Assembly: GCF_947166265.1 (NCBI RefSeq)
Contig: NZ_CAMVDO010000002.1
Coordinates: 62,001-126,000 of the forward strand
Direction of reading: 5' to 3'
DNA from: an uncultured Fibrobacter sp.
GTDB taxonomy: Bacteria > Fibrobacterota > Fibrobacteria > Fibrobacterales > Fibrobacteraceae
Length of the DNA stretch: 64,000 bases
Shown here: positions 40,966-49,140 of the stretch, piece by piece
How the letters are laid out: the number at the start of each line of letters is the position of its first letter
Position numbering within the stretch: the stretch's first letter is position 1
Notes under the pieces: generated by a model
The model's input: the letters and a program-made list of their open reading frames with translations, nothing else
The model's database searches: none
What the model was told of the DNA's origin: nothing
Made by a program: the position numbers and the translations under genes

Positions 40966-42231
40966 TTACAGATAGAAAGCAGACACCAGGGCGATCATGC
41001 CTTGGTGATCTTTTTTTGCCGTCATTTCGCGAATGCTGTGCATGCTGAGCATCGGTTCGCCAATGTCTACCGTCGGAATTCCAAGACTCGCCGAAATCGC
41101 GGGCCCCACCGTAGAACCGCAGGGCATATCGTTTCGCATCACGAAAGTCTGGTACGGGATATTATTTTGTCCGCAAAGCAGCTTGAAGCGGGCATTCGAG
41201 AAAACATCGCTGGCATAGCGCTTCTGGGAATTCATCTTCAACACGACACCGCCCCCCAGCACCGGAGCATGGTTGCTTTCATGCTTCTGGACAAAATTCG
41301 GATGACAGGCATGGGCCATGTCGATGGAAAGCGCAAAACTAGACGAAAGAACGTTCGCAAGCTCGCTACAGACGAGAGACGAAAGTGACTTGTCATTCTG
41401 AGCGGAGCGTAGCGAAGTCGAAGAATCTAGAGCTGCAGACATAGCAACGTTTTCTAGTACGCTCTTCAAGAAATTGCCGGCGGCTCCTTCACGGGTCTCG
41501 GAGCCAACTTCCTCGTTATTGAAGAAGGCGGCCACCTGGAAATCATTTTCAAGGGCATCCGCAGCGGCAAAGGCCTCGACAACCGCATGACAGCTGCTCA
41601 GGTTATCGAGACGCCCCGAATAGATCCACTCCTCATCAAAGCCACCATACACGGCAGGCTGCGCATCAAAAAGCTGAACATCAAAATCAAGAAGTTTCGA
41701 GCCTGCGGGTAGCTCCGCCGAAAGGGCATCGACAAAACGTTCCTTACCGCCTACGGATGTCCAAAGGGCATTCAGGTCCGTCTGCGGATTCACCTTGAGA
41801 CCATCCTGATTTACGCCACGGTTCAGGTGAACCGCTAGTTGCGGAATGCGGAAAAGACGGTTTCCACGAATCAATTTCGTCTGCAGTTTTCCATCGAGTT
41901 CATAAGCGAGGAGTCCAGCATAACCCAGGTCGCGGTCCAGCCAGCTCGTAAAAAGCGGGCTTCCATAAATTTCAGGATGGAGCGTCCGAACACCGGCGGC
42001 CAAAGCATCCGGATTCGGGGTAATCTTCAGCGTCGGATAATCCGTATGCGCAAGCGCGATCCTGAACCGAGAGTCAGAACAAACTTTCCTAGGCAGTCGA
42101 ACGGCGATCAACGCCCCGCCACGTTCGAACAAGCGAACGGAATTATCTTTTTTCGCTCCCAAAACAGTCTTCAGGGATTCAACCGTATGGTACGGCGTCA
42201 CGGAACCATTCAAAAATTCAAGAATATCCAT
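40966..42231 (-). CDS. M18-family aminopeptidase with two in-frame interspersed repeats
   Basis: A zinc metallopeptidase that removes N-terminal residues from peptides. Ligands and catalytic marks: His/Asp in LAHTDYPTLKI, Glu pair in FNNEEVGS, SIDMAHACHPN, DMPCGSTVGP, and the late LSMHSIREM. Between VLENVA and SSFALS about 29 codons (about residues 268-297) are made of two interspersed repeats: DSSTSLRSAQNDK comes from the TGTCATTCTG family and LSSLVCSELANVLSS from the TTTCGTCTCTCG family. The gene stays open. A TATATT box ends 6 bases before the ATG. Confidence 0.9.
   Translation of the reverse strand: MDILEFLNGSVTPYHTVESLKTVLGAKKDNSVRLFERGGALIAVRLPRKVCSDSRFRIALAHTDYPTLKITPNPDALAAGVRTLHPEIYGSPLFTSWLDRDLGYAGLLAYELDGKLQTKLIRGNRLFRIPQLAVHLNRGVNQDGLKVNPQTDLNALWTSVGGKERFVDALSAELPAGSKLLDFDVQLFDAQPAVYGGFDEEWIYSGRLDNLSSCHAVVEAFAAADALENDFQVAAFFNNEEVGSETREGAAGNFLKSVLENVAMSAALDSSTSLRSAQNDKSLSSLVCSELANVLSSSFALSIDMAHACHPNFVQKHESNHAPVLGGGVVLKMNSQKRYASDVFSNARFKLLCGQNNIPYQTFVMRNDMPCGSTVGPAISASLGIPTVDIGEPMLSMHSIREMTAKKDHQGMIALVSAFYL
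41340..41384 (-). repeat. TTTCGTCTCTCGTCTGTAG repeat inside the M18 gene (copy 2)
   Basis: On the minus strand TTTCGTCTCTCGTCTGTAG, then a CGAGCTTGCGAAC spacer hairpin, then GTTCTTTCGTCTA: the same ends as the intergenic copies at 35924 and 45078. Confidence 0.9.
41391..41430 (-). repeat. TGTCATTCTGAGC repeat inside the M18 gene
   Basis: On the plus strand TGTCATTCTGAGCGGAGCGT then AGCGAAGTCGAAGAATCT. The 18896 copy has the same TGTCATYCTG...GCGTAGCGA layout. It sits 6 bases from the other repeat. Confidence 0.75.
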
Positions 42232-42237
42232 GAAATA

Positions 42238-42243
42238 AATATA
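42238..42243 (-). promoter_or_regulatory. -10 box of the M18 gene (leaderless type)
   Basis: TATATT on the minus strand, 6 bases before the ATG at 42231. Confidence 0.45.
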
Positions 42244-42286
42244 GGATTTAGAGACTAGATAGTATAGGGTAGGTGTCAGAGCTAAA

Positions 42287-42341
42287 TCGGCCCTTCGACA
42301 AGCTCAGGGACCTTAATGGGGTTGGTGAGCCTGTCGAACCA
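42287..42341. repeat. Interspersed repeat, CGGCCCTTCGGC family (copy 3)
   Basis: TCGGCCCTTCGACAAGCTCA, GGGACCTTAATGGGGTTGG, then TGAGCCTGTCGAACCA. The longest complete-looking copy; its ends are partly complementary (TTCGACAAGCTCA / TGAGCCTGTCGAA), so it can fold back. Confidence 0.75.
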
Positions 42342-42374
42342 ATATTCTAAGTTCCAAACTCTAATTTCTATTAC

Positions 42375-42380
42375 TATATT
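42375..42380 (+). promoter_or_regulatory. -10 box of the MCE gene (leaderless type)
   Basis: TATATT 6 bases before the ATG at 42387, with a weak TTCCAA 17 bases upstream. Confidence 0.5.
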
Positions 42381-42386
42381 CTAGGC

Positions 42387-43391
42387 ATGGCATTCAATTC
42401 ATTTAAACGAATCAACTGGATGGAAATTTCCGGTCTCCTGGTCGGCATCTTCTTTACCGTTGCCGTCATGGTGTTTGCCATCGTACTTTACGCAAAGCTG
42501 ATCGATTCGAAAATCATCGGTGTCGAAGAATACCGCCTGCACAGCACCTTCAAGAAAGCATTCGGCTTAAACTTGGATACCAAGGTCCAGATTAACGGTG
42601 TGGAAGTCGGCCGCATAGAGAGCATGGAACTCGTGGACGACAGCGTAAAGATGGATTTCGTCATCAAAAAGGACTACCAGCAGCTCATTACCGACAGGGC
42701 CGAAGTATTCGCCATGCGCGACCAGAACATGATTTCGGCGCGCGTGATTAACATCGACATTCACAAGGGTGGACGTGTCCTGCAAGACGGAGACACCATC
42801 CAGGCCGGAGAGGCTAAGGATATCGAAACCGTTCTCGAAACCGCAAACGAAATTCTAGGACGCGTCAACAAGCTGATCGATGCCGCCGACACCCTCGTTG
42901 GCATGGCACTCGATACAGGAACCACCATCGGTGCCCTTTTCGGCTCCCGTCTCCTTTACGACAACCTGAACCGTCAGCTCAACCGTCTCGACGACATCAC
43001 GTTCGTCGGCAAGAAGGTGCTTTTCCAGGCCTCAGGCCTGTTCGATACAATGCAAGTTCAGGTTCCGATCCTCCTGGGCAAGGTGGACAACATCGCCGAC
43101 AATGTAACGGACTTAATGATCGAAATGAAGCCCATGCCCCAAAAGGTCGACCACCTCCTTGGAAACGTCGACGTCATGATGGGCAAGGTGGACAACACCT
43201 TCGGTCGGGTCGACGGACTCTTGACCCAGGTTGGACAAATGACTTCCAATCTTTCGGACTTCATGGAGTCTACCGAACAGACGCTACAGAATGCGGATGA
43301 CCTGATGGCGGGAATTTCGAACATGTGGATTGTGCGCCGCTCGATGCCTAGCAAGGATTCCGTGCCCTTCATGGTGGAGACTCTATGGTAA
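42387..43391 (+). CDS. MCE-domain (MlaD-type) lipid-transport protein
   Basis: One N-terminal membrane helix (ISGLLVGIFFTVAVMVFAIVL) is followed by an MCE domain at about 45-125 (FGLNLDTKVQINGVEVGRIE). A long helical part with repeated GKVDNxxDxVxDL heptads comes next, typical of MlaD-like proteins that form oligomeric lipid channels. Neighbouring MlaE/MlaF genes are not in the window. It overlaps the next gene by 7 bases. Confidence 0.85.
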   Translation: MAFNSFKRINWMEISGLLVGIFFTVAVMVFAIVLYAKLIDSKIIGVEEYRLHSTFKKAFGLNLDTKVQINGVEVGRIESMELVDDSVKMDFVIKKDYQQLITDRAEVFAMRDQNMISARVINIDIHKGGRVLQDGDTIQAGEAKDIETVLETANEILGRVNKLIDAADTLVGMALDTGTTIGALFGSRLLYDNLNRQLNRLDDITFVGKKVLFQASGLFDTMQVQVPILLGKVDNIADNVTDLMIEMKPMPQKVDHLLGNVDVMMGKVDNTFGRVDGLLTQVGQMTSNLSDFMESTEQTLQNADDLMAGISNMWIVRRSMPSKDSVPFMVETLW

Positions 43392-44164
43392 CGCGCAGGC
43401 TTAAACAGATCCTTGTAGCAGCCCTTGCCGCAAGCGCCGTTGCAAGCGCCTCCGATTCGGGCGTACTTTCGTACCGAGCCCAGCGTTCCTTTGACAACGG
43501 GAAATACGCAAAAGGCTACGGGCAGCTGGAACGAGCGCTCCTCGCCAGCCGAAAGGAAGCCGATCTATTGTCCGAAGGCCGCGTGCTGATTGCCATGGCG
43601 CAGATACGCACCATGAGTCTCGACCTGAATTTAGCGGATTCGCTCCTGTCCGTTGTGCGTGACAGCGTTCTCGACGGCAGTACGCAGGTGCAGTACACCA
43701 AGACAAAGATCGCCCTGCTGAACGCCCGTGAAAAATTCAAGGAAGCGGCCAAGGCCTGCAATTCCATTAACGAAAAAAAGCTGAAAAAAGCCGATGACAA
43801 TACGCAGGCGGCTTTCTACGGAGAATGCGCTATCGCCTACGCGGCCACACGCGAAAACGTCCGTGCCCAGGAATCGCTCAAGATGGCCGGCAAGCGCTCC
43901 GACAAGGACGGCGGATTCTACGCATTCACCGCAGCCCGCATGGCAGACCTCACGGGAGCAAGCAGCGAAGCGGAATCACTTTACCGCACAGCTGAAGAAA
44001 AGGCCATCAAGGCAAACAAGCCCTACAACACGGCAAGCATCCTCTACTACCGTTCGCAGCTGAAAAGCACCCCCAAAAAAGAAGCAGCGGATTTAAAGCT
44101 CCGCTGCAAGAACGCATTTGAACTGATGGGACTCCCGAACAACGCCAAGCGTTGCGCGGAATAA
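43385..44164 (+). CDS. Exported helical-repeat protein of unknown function
   Basis: A signal peptide (QILVAALAASAVASASD) precedes about 230 residues of TPR-like helices (LSYRAQRSFDNGKYAKGYGQ; ESLKMAGKRSDKDGG; AESLYRTAEEKAIK). It starts inside the MCE gene's end, so the two should act together, perhaps as a periplasmic scaffold for the lipid channel (inference). No named family is recognised. Confidence 0.7.
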   Translation: MVTRRLKQILVAALAASAVASASDSGVLSYRAQRSFDNGKYAKGYGQLERALLASRKEADLLSEGRVLIAMAQIRTMSLDLNLADSLLSVVRDSVLDGSTQVQYTKTKIALLNAREKFKEAAKACNSINEKKLKKADDNTQAAFYGECAIAYAATRENVRAQESLKMAGKRSDKDGGFYAFTAARMADLTGASSEAESLYRTAEEKAIKANKPYNTASILYYRSQLKSTPKKEAADLKLRCKNAFELMGLPNNAKRCAE

Positions 44165-44171
44165 TTTCAAA

Positions 44172-45074
44172 TTAATTTGCTGAACTATCCGCCGGAGCGT
44201 TGGCTGCGGCAGTTGTATCGACTGTTGCAACCGTATCGACCACGGCCGCAGCGGAATCTGCAGCGGCTTCTTTTGCCTTAAGCTCTTCTTCCGCAAGCTT
44301 TTCATCTTGCGCCTTTTTCATCGCCAAGAGTTCATGGTAGACTATCGCCGGATGGATTTTTCCCTCGGCCATGCCATCGACAAGCATCTTGACCTTCTGG
44401 TAAGTTTCATCCTTGTCGAAATCCGAAATAAGCCCCTTGTGTCCCAGCAGCTTAAGAATCTTGGTGTAAAAACTCGCGCGGAATTTCTTGAAACGAGGCT
44501 GCATCACATCGTTCAGAGCCGTTTCAAGCGCGGTTTCCGTCTGCATCGAATCGAGTTCAAAGCTGCGGTAAATCGTGCGGATATGGTCGGGAATCGTGGT
44601 ATCGGGGCTATCGAAATACTTGCGCATTACGTTTGCAGCCTCGGTCTTGTTCGGGTAAGGCCCACGGGCAAGACGCAGGGCGAAGTACAGGGAAAGGCGC
44701 CAGTTCTCGGGATAGACTCGGCTTGCACGACGCAGCACAGAGAAGTCGGACGTGTCGGGAGCATCGACCGGAGTCACGCCACCGACAAAGTAATACGGCG
44801 TGTAGAACAGGGAATCGAGGCTTGTCGAAAGTTCCGCCACATGGCCAAGGTAAGCGTATTCCCTGCCAGTCAAGTAGCTTTCGCCGAGTTCCGTGAGTCC
44901 CTTGATCCAGAAAAGCCCCGCCACCGATGCGTCATGACCAGCAGCCACATAATGCACCGTAGAGGCCTTCGGCAAGAAAGACTCGTCGAAGTTTGTACCG
45001 GGAAGCGGCTTCGCGAAATGGAAGGCCACCGCAATCACCGCAATAGCAAATATGAGGCAAACTAAATAACGCAC
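44172..45074 (-). CDS. Membrane-anchored protein of unknown function with Ala-rich tail
   Basis: GTG start at 45074 and a single N-terminal helix (LVCLIFAIAVIAVAFHF). A mostly helical body follows (GLFWIKGLTELGESYLTG; LRRASRVYPENWRLSLYFALRLARG), which resembles TPR arrays. The C-terminal 50 residues are Ala/Asp/Thr-rich low complexity. Not recognised. A TTTCGTCTCTCG repeat separates it from pyrF upstream and may provide its ribosome-site-like GAGAGACG. Confidence 0.6.
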   Translation of the reverse strand: MRYLVCLIFAIAVIAVAFHFAKPLPGTNFDESFLPKASTVHYVAAGHDASVAGLFWIKGLTELGESYLTGREYAYLGHVAELSTSLDSLFYTPYYFVGGVTPVDAPDTSDFSVLRRASRVYPENWRLSLYFALRLARGPYPNKTEAANVMRKYFDSPDTTIPDHIRTIYRSFELDSMQTETALETALNDVMQPRFKKFRASFYTKILKLLGHKGLISDFDKDETYQKVKMLVDGMAEGKIHPAIVYHELLAMKKAQDEKLAEEELKAKEAAADSAAAVVDTVATVDTTAAANAPADSSAN

Positions 45075-45077
45075 GTT

Positions 45078-45122
45078 TTTCGTCTCTCGTCTGTAGCTCG
45101 CTTGCGAGCGTTCTTTCGTCTA
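45078..45122 (+). repeat. TTTCGTCTCTCGTCTGTAG repeat (copy 3)
   Basis: TTTCGTCTCTCGTCTGTAG, a GCTCGCTTGCGAGC hairpin, then GTTCTTTCGTCTA. Its final CTA, read on the minus strand as TAG, is the stop codon of pyrF. Confidence 0.88.
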
Positions 45123-46013
45123 TAATTGGCAGGCCTCCGCCAATTTCTCCAGAGCATCTACGCAGTCGTTCGCGAAGTTCTCGGGATGTCCGCTGCGCTG
45201 GTAGGCAAAATTCAAGCCACTGGAGCTGTTGAGGACGTGGAACTTGCGCTTGCCACCGCCGTTCGCGATAGCCGTAAGCACGGTCTTTGCATCACCGCCC
45301 TGACCGCCCGGGACACCAGGAATAGACACCCCCGGAATCAGGAACGGAATTTCATGCTTGTGGGCAACCGTGTAGGCGGTAATCTTCTCGAGTTCTTCAG
45401 GATGCGTCGCACCGACAACGGCACCGAGGTAGCCGAGGTTTGCGTCCCATTCCATAATCTTGTCAGCCACGGAATAGAAGGCTTCGGCGTTGTCGCGCGG
45501 ATCGTCGCTGCGGACCACCGGCAAGTCCTGGAAGTCATGGGCGCCCTTGTTGCTCGTGCGGAGCAAAACGTACGCACCGTTTTCGGAATTTTCGCGGATG
45601 AACGGGCCAACGGAATCGGCACCCATCCAAGGGGACACCGTCACGGCATCGGCCTTGTACACATCGTAAGCGGCAGTCGCATAGGCGGCGCTCGACTTAC
45701 CGATGTCACCGCGCTTTGCATCCAAAATAACGGGGATGCCTGCGCTGCGATAATCAGCAATCAGCTGCTGCAACACGAGCATCGCCTGCACGCTCACGCA
45801 TTCGTAGTAAGCGCTATTCGGCTTCACCACGGCGGGCGTCACGTTACGCTTGAGGCAACATTCCAGAATTTCGGAATAGAAACGCTTGATTTTGTCTTCG
45901 GCGGAACCTTCGGGGCAGCACGGGTCGATCAGCTTCATGACCGGATCCATGCCGAGGCAAATCGGGTTGCCGCACTTGGCGATACGTTCTTCTAAACGGG
46001 CCTGAAAGTTCAT
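45120..46013 (-). CDS. pyrF: Orotidine-5'-phosphate decarboxylase
   Basis: Makes UMP in pyrimidine synthesis. The catalytic DAKRGDIG and VKPNSAYYE, PWMGADSV and LLRTSNKGAHDFQ mark the type-2 (about 290-residue) subgroup. It starts within the trmH-like gene's stop (TAATG). Its stop codon comes from the interspersed repeat at 45078-45122, which suggests the repeat trimmed or altered the extreme C-terminus. Confidence 0.93.
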   Translation of the reverse strand: MNFQARLEERIAKCGNPICLGMDPVMKLIDPCCPEGSAEDKIKRFYSEILECCLKRNVTPAVVKPNSAYYECVSVQAMLVLQQLIADYRSAGIPVILDAKRGDIGKSSAAYATAAYDVYKADAVTVSPWMGADSVGPFIRENSENGAYVLLRTSNKGAHDFQDLPVVRSDDPRDNAEAFYSVADKIMEWDANLGYLGAVVGATHPEELEKITAYTVAHKHEIPFLIPGVSIPGVPGGQGGDAKTVLTAIANGGGKRKFHVLNSSSGLNFAYQRSGHPENFANDCVDALEKLAEACQL

Positions 46014-47275
46014 TACTTCAAATCCTCTTGAATCTGGGCAGCTTCGTAGCTAAGGATACCGTGAGCGACAGCGACGTTCAGGGATTCGAGTTCGCTGCTC
46101 ATCGGGATCTTCACCGTTTCGTCGGCGAGTTCGATGAAGTACGGGTTGGTGCCGGCACCTTCGTTACCCACGAGGAACGCCATCTTGCGGAGCTTGTTCT
46201 GCGGAATCTGGCGCAGGGACTGCTTGGCGTGCAAGTCAGTTGCGATAATGGTGTAACCCTTGCTGCGCAAGAAGTTGATCTGGTCAACGAGATCGACGTC
46301 GAATTCAAAAGGCACGCGGAGGAAAGTGCCCGAGGAACCGCGCACAACCTTCGGGTTGAACGGGCTCACAGTGCCGCGGCCAAGAATCATGCCGTCGGAA
46401 CCAAAGCCGAGGCTCGTGCGGAAAAGCGTACCGAGGTTACCCGGATCCTGCACGGCGTCCACGAGCGTAATCACGCTGCGGCTAGATTCATAAACCGGTT
46501 TTTTGCTTGCGATACGGGCGACAGCGACAATGCCCTGTGTCGTCACGGTCGAAGAGATTTTCTTCATCTGTTCGTCGGTGAGCACGTTCAGCTTGATTTC
46601 GGCTTCGTTAATTTGTTCAATCAGAGCTTCGTCGTTGAAAGCTTCGGTCACGTACACGCCGAGAACAAGCTCGCGGTGATGCGACACGAGTTCCTGCACC
46701 ACGTGTACGCCTTCGCCAAGGAAGCGGCCTTCGCGTTCGCGGCCCTTTTCGGTCGTGAGGGCGAGCATGCGCTTGAACCAAGGCGGGTTGAAGTTGGAAT
46801 CTTCGCTAGCCTCGACTTCGGCCACGCGAGCTTCGAGTGCGGCTTCGTCCAATACTTCTTCGACTTCTTCCTTCTGTTCTTCGGGGCGCTGGCGGTAAAT
46901 CGGAGCACCTGCAGAAGCAAATTCGCGGCGCGGGCGACGGTCGCCGCCAAAGGAGCGGCCCCTGTCACCGAACGGGCGGCGACCTTCGCGGCCTCCGAAG
47001 GAGCCACGGTCATCACCGTCGCGACGCGGGCGGCGTTCACGGTCGAAACGGCCTTCGCGGCGGTCACCACGATCACCACGATCGCCGAAGGGTTTACGGT
47101 CGCCAAACTTGCGGTCTCCACGGTCGCCCCTGCGATCGTCGAAAGAACGGCCTTCGCGGCCACCGCGTTCTTCACGGTCGTCGTCACGACGCGGACGACG
47201 TTCAGGCTTTTCGCTCACTCCGAACTTACGGTCCAGAGTCATCTTTACGGTGCGGTTTTTATTTTCTTCGCTCAT
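46013..47275 (-). CDS. SpoU/TrmH-type RNA methyltransferase with RGD-rich N-terminal tail
   Basis: The C-terminal 260 residues are a SpoU methyltransferase: an N-terminal substrate-binding part (FLGEGVHVVQELVSHH), then DPGNLGTLFRTS, VGNEGAGTNP and IPMSSELESLNVAVA, the SAM-binding knot. The first 120 residues are disordered, rich in Arg, Gly and Asp (GDRGDRREGRFDRERRP), unlike most SpoU enzymes. This charged tail probably binds RNA. It overlaps dxs by 4 bases (ATGA) and pyrF by 1. Confidence 0.87.
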   Translation of the reverse strand: MSEENKNRTVKMTLDRKFGVSEKPERRPRRDDDREERGGREGRSFDDRRGDRGDRKFGDRKPFGDRGDRGDRREGRFDRERRPRRDGDDRGSFGGREGRRPFGDRGRSFGGDRRPRREFASAGAPIYRQRPEEQKEEVEEVLDEAALEARVAEVEASEDSNFNPPWFKRMLALTTEKGREREGRFLGEGVHVVQELVSHHRELVLGVYVTEAFNDEALIEQINEAEIKLNVLTDEQMKKISSTVTTQGIVAVARIASKKPVYESSRSVITLVDAVQDPGNLGTLFRTSLGFGSDGMILGRGTVSPFNPKVVRGSSGTFLRVPFEFDVDLVDQINFLRSKGYTIIATDLHAKQSLRQIPQNKLRKMAFLVGNEGAGTNPYFIELADETVKIPMSSELESLNVAVAHGILSYEAAQIQEDLK

Positions 47276-49140
47276 ACTTTTTCCATGATTTGTTTGGCGA
47301 CGGATTCCCCGTCAATTTTCAAAAGCTTGAACAAGGCAGGAATTTCACCCTGTTCCACAAAATGATCCGGCAGGCCAAAACGCAACAGGCGTTTGCCTTC
47401 AAGTCCGAGATCAGCAATAAGTTCAGCCACGGCAGAACCGAAACCGCCCACCAGCGTGTTGTCTTCGAGCGTCACAATCGTCTTGTGCGCATCAAAGAGC
47501 TTGCGGTAAGATTCAGTATCCAGTGGCTTGATGATTCGTGCATCCACGACCGTTGCGCTCTTTCCGTTTTCGCGGAGAACGGCGGCCGTCTTCTTGAGTT
47601 CGTTCGTCATGAACCCTGCACCCAAAAGCAAGATGTCCTTGCCTTCTTCCAAGACCTTCGGGAGCTTCACGTCCACGGTCTCGGGAGCGGGCTTCAGGTG
47701 TTCTTCGAGGGCGGTGCCGCGCGGGTATCGGATCGCGACAGGGCCCTTCATGTCGATAGCCGCGCGAATCATATCGCGCAGCTCGTTTTCGTTGCTCGGC
47801 GCAAGGATGGTAATCCCCGGCACCGTGCGCAGGTAAGACAGGTCGAACGCGCCATGGTGAGTCGGGCCATCGGCCCCGACAAGCCCCGCACGGTCAAGCA
47901 CCATCACCACATGCAAGTTCTGCAAGGCAATGTCGTGCATAATCTGGTCGTAGGCGCGCTGCATAAAGCTCGAATAGATTGCGACCACCGGCACCACGCC
48001 ATCGCAGGCAAGGCCAGAGGCAAACGTGAGCGCATGTTCTTCGGCAATGCCCACGTCAATCACGCGTTCCGGGAGTTCACGGGCCACAATGTCCATACCA
48101 CAACCGGTAGGCATGGCAGCCGTAATGCCGATAATGCGTTCGTCCTTCTTCGCAAGTTCCAGGAGCGTCTGCCCGAACACATGAGTCAGCGACGGATTCG
48201 GGCTCCCCGGAGAAAGCGGCAAACCGCTTTCGGGGTCGAAAGGTCCAATGCCGTGCCATTTGGTCGGGTTCTTCACGGCCGCATCCAGGCCGCGTCCCTT
48301 CTCGGTCAGGATATGCACCAGGCACGGGCCCGGCTGTTCCTTGACGCGCTGCAACAGCATAATGAGTTCGTTAATGTCGTGACCATCGATCGGTCCAAAG
48401 TAACGGATACCGAGGTCTTCAAAGAAGCGGCCCGGCTTCACCACCGTCTTCGCCGCATTTTCCGCCTGCAAGAACAAGTCGCGGAAACGCGATCCCAGAA
48501 TGCCCGGCAGGCGCTTCATCAGGCGGTCGAGGTCCGAACGCATCTTGTTGTAGACCGGGTCCGAAATCACGCGGTTCAGGTACTTGCTGAAGTTACCCAC
48601 GTTCGGGGCAATGCTCATCTTGTTGTCGTTCAAGATGATGGTCATGTTCTGCTTCGAAAGACCCGCGTTGTTGATGGCCTCGTAAGCCATACCGCCCGTC
48701 ATGGAACCGTCACCGATGACGGCCACCACGCTGTTCTTGTGCTTGAAATGGTCTCGGGCCACCGCAAAACCAAGTGCTGCCGAAATAGAGGTCGTCGCGT
48801 GTCCTGCACCGTAGCAGTCGTACTCGCTTTCGTTCCTCTTCAAGAATCCCGAAATACCGCCCTGCTGGCGAAGCGTCTCGAAACGGTCGAAGCGCCCCGT
48901 CAAAAGCTTGTGAACGTAAGCCTGGTGTCCCACATCCCACACGATCTTGTCGTCGGGGGCGTTGAACACATAATGCAGAGCGAGCGTCAGTTCCACCACA
49001 CCCAGGCTAGACGCCAGGTGACCGCCATGCTTAGCCACTTGACCGATGATGGTCTCGCGGATCTGCGACGCCAGGTTGTAAAGCTCCTCTACCGAGCAAT
49101 GCTTTATGTCCTGGGGGGACTTGATATTCTTAAGGTCCAT
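47272..49140 (-). CDS. dxs: 1-deoxy-D-xylulose-5-phosphate synthase
   Basis: A TPP enzyme that starts the non-mevalonate isoprenoid pathway. Marks: GGHLASSLGVVELTLALH, the GDGSMTGGMAYEAINNAG diphosphate-binding segment, DRAGLVGADGPTHHGAFD and YPRGTALEE. 622 residues, normal. Its start overlaps ispA's stop, and ispA lies directly upstream, so early and prenyl-transfer steps are made together. Confidence 0.96.
   Translation of the reverse strand: MDLKNIKSPQDIKHCSVEELYNLASQIRETIIGQVAKHGGHLASSLGVVELTLALHYVFNAPDDKIVWDVGHQAYVHKLLTGRFDRFETLRQQGGISGFLKRNESEYDCYGAGHATTSISAALGFAVARDHFKHKNSVVAVIGDGSMTGGMAYEAINNAGLSKQNMTIILNDNKMSIAPNVGNFSKYLNRVISDPVYNKMRSDLDRLMKRLPGILGSRFRDLFLQAENAAKTVVKPGRFFEDLGIRYFGPIDGHDINELIMLLQRVKEQPGPCLVHILTEKGRGLDAAVKNPTKWHGIGPFDPESGLPLSPGSPNPSLTHVFGQTLLELAKKDERIIGITAAMPTGCGMDIVARELPERVIDVGIAEEHALTFASGLACDGVVPVVAIYSSFMQRAYDQIMHDIALQNLHVVMVLDRAGLVGADGPTHHGAFDLSYLRTVPGITILAPSNENELRDMIRAAIDMKGPVAIRYPRGTALEEHLKPAPETVDVKLPKVLEEGKDILLLGAGFMTNELKKTAAVLRENGKSATVVDARIIKPLDTESYRKLFDAHKTIVTLEDNTLVGGFGSAVAELIADLGLEGKRLLRFGLPDHFVEQGEIPALFKLLKIDGESVAKQIMEKV

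Noticed and set aside
42287-42341. Repeat copy 3 as the terminator of the M18 gene
   Set aside because: It lies upstream of that minus-strand gene, not after its stop, and has no T-run.
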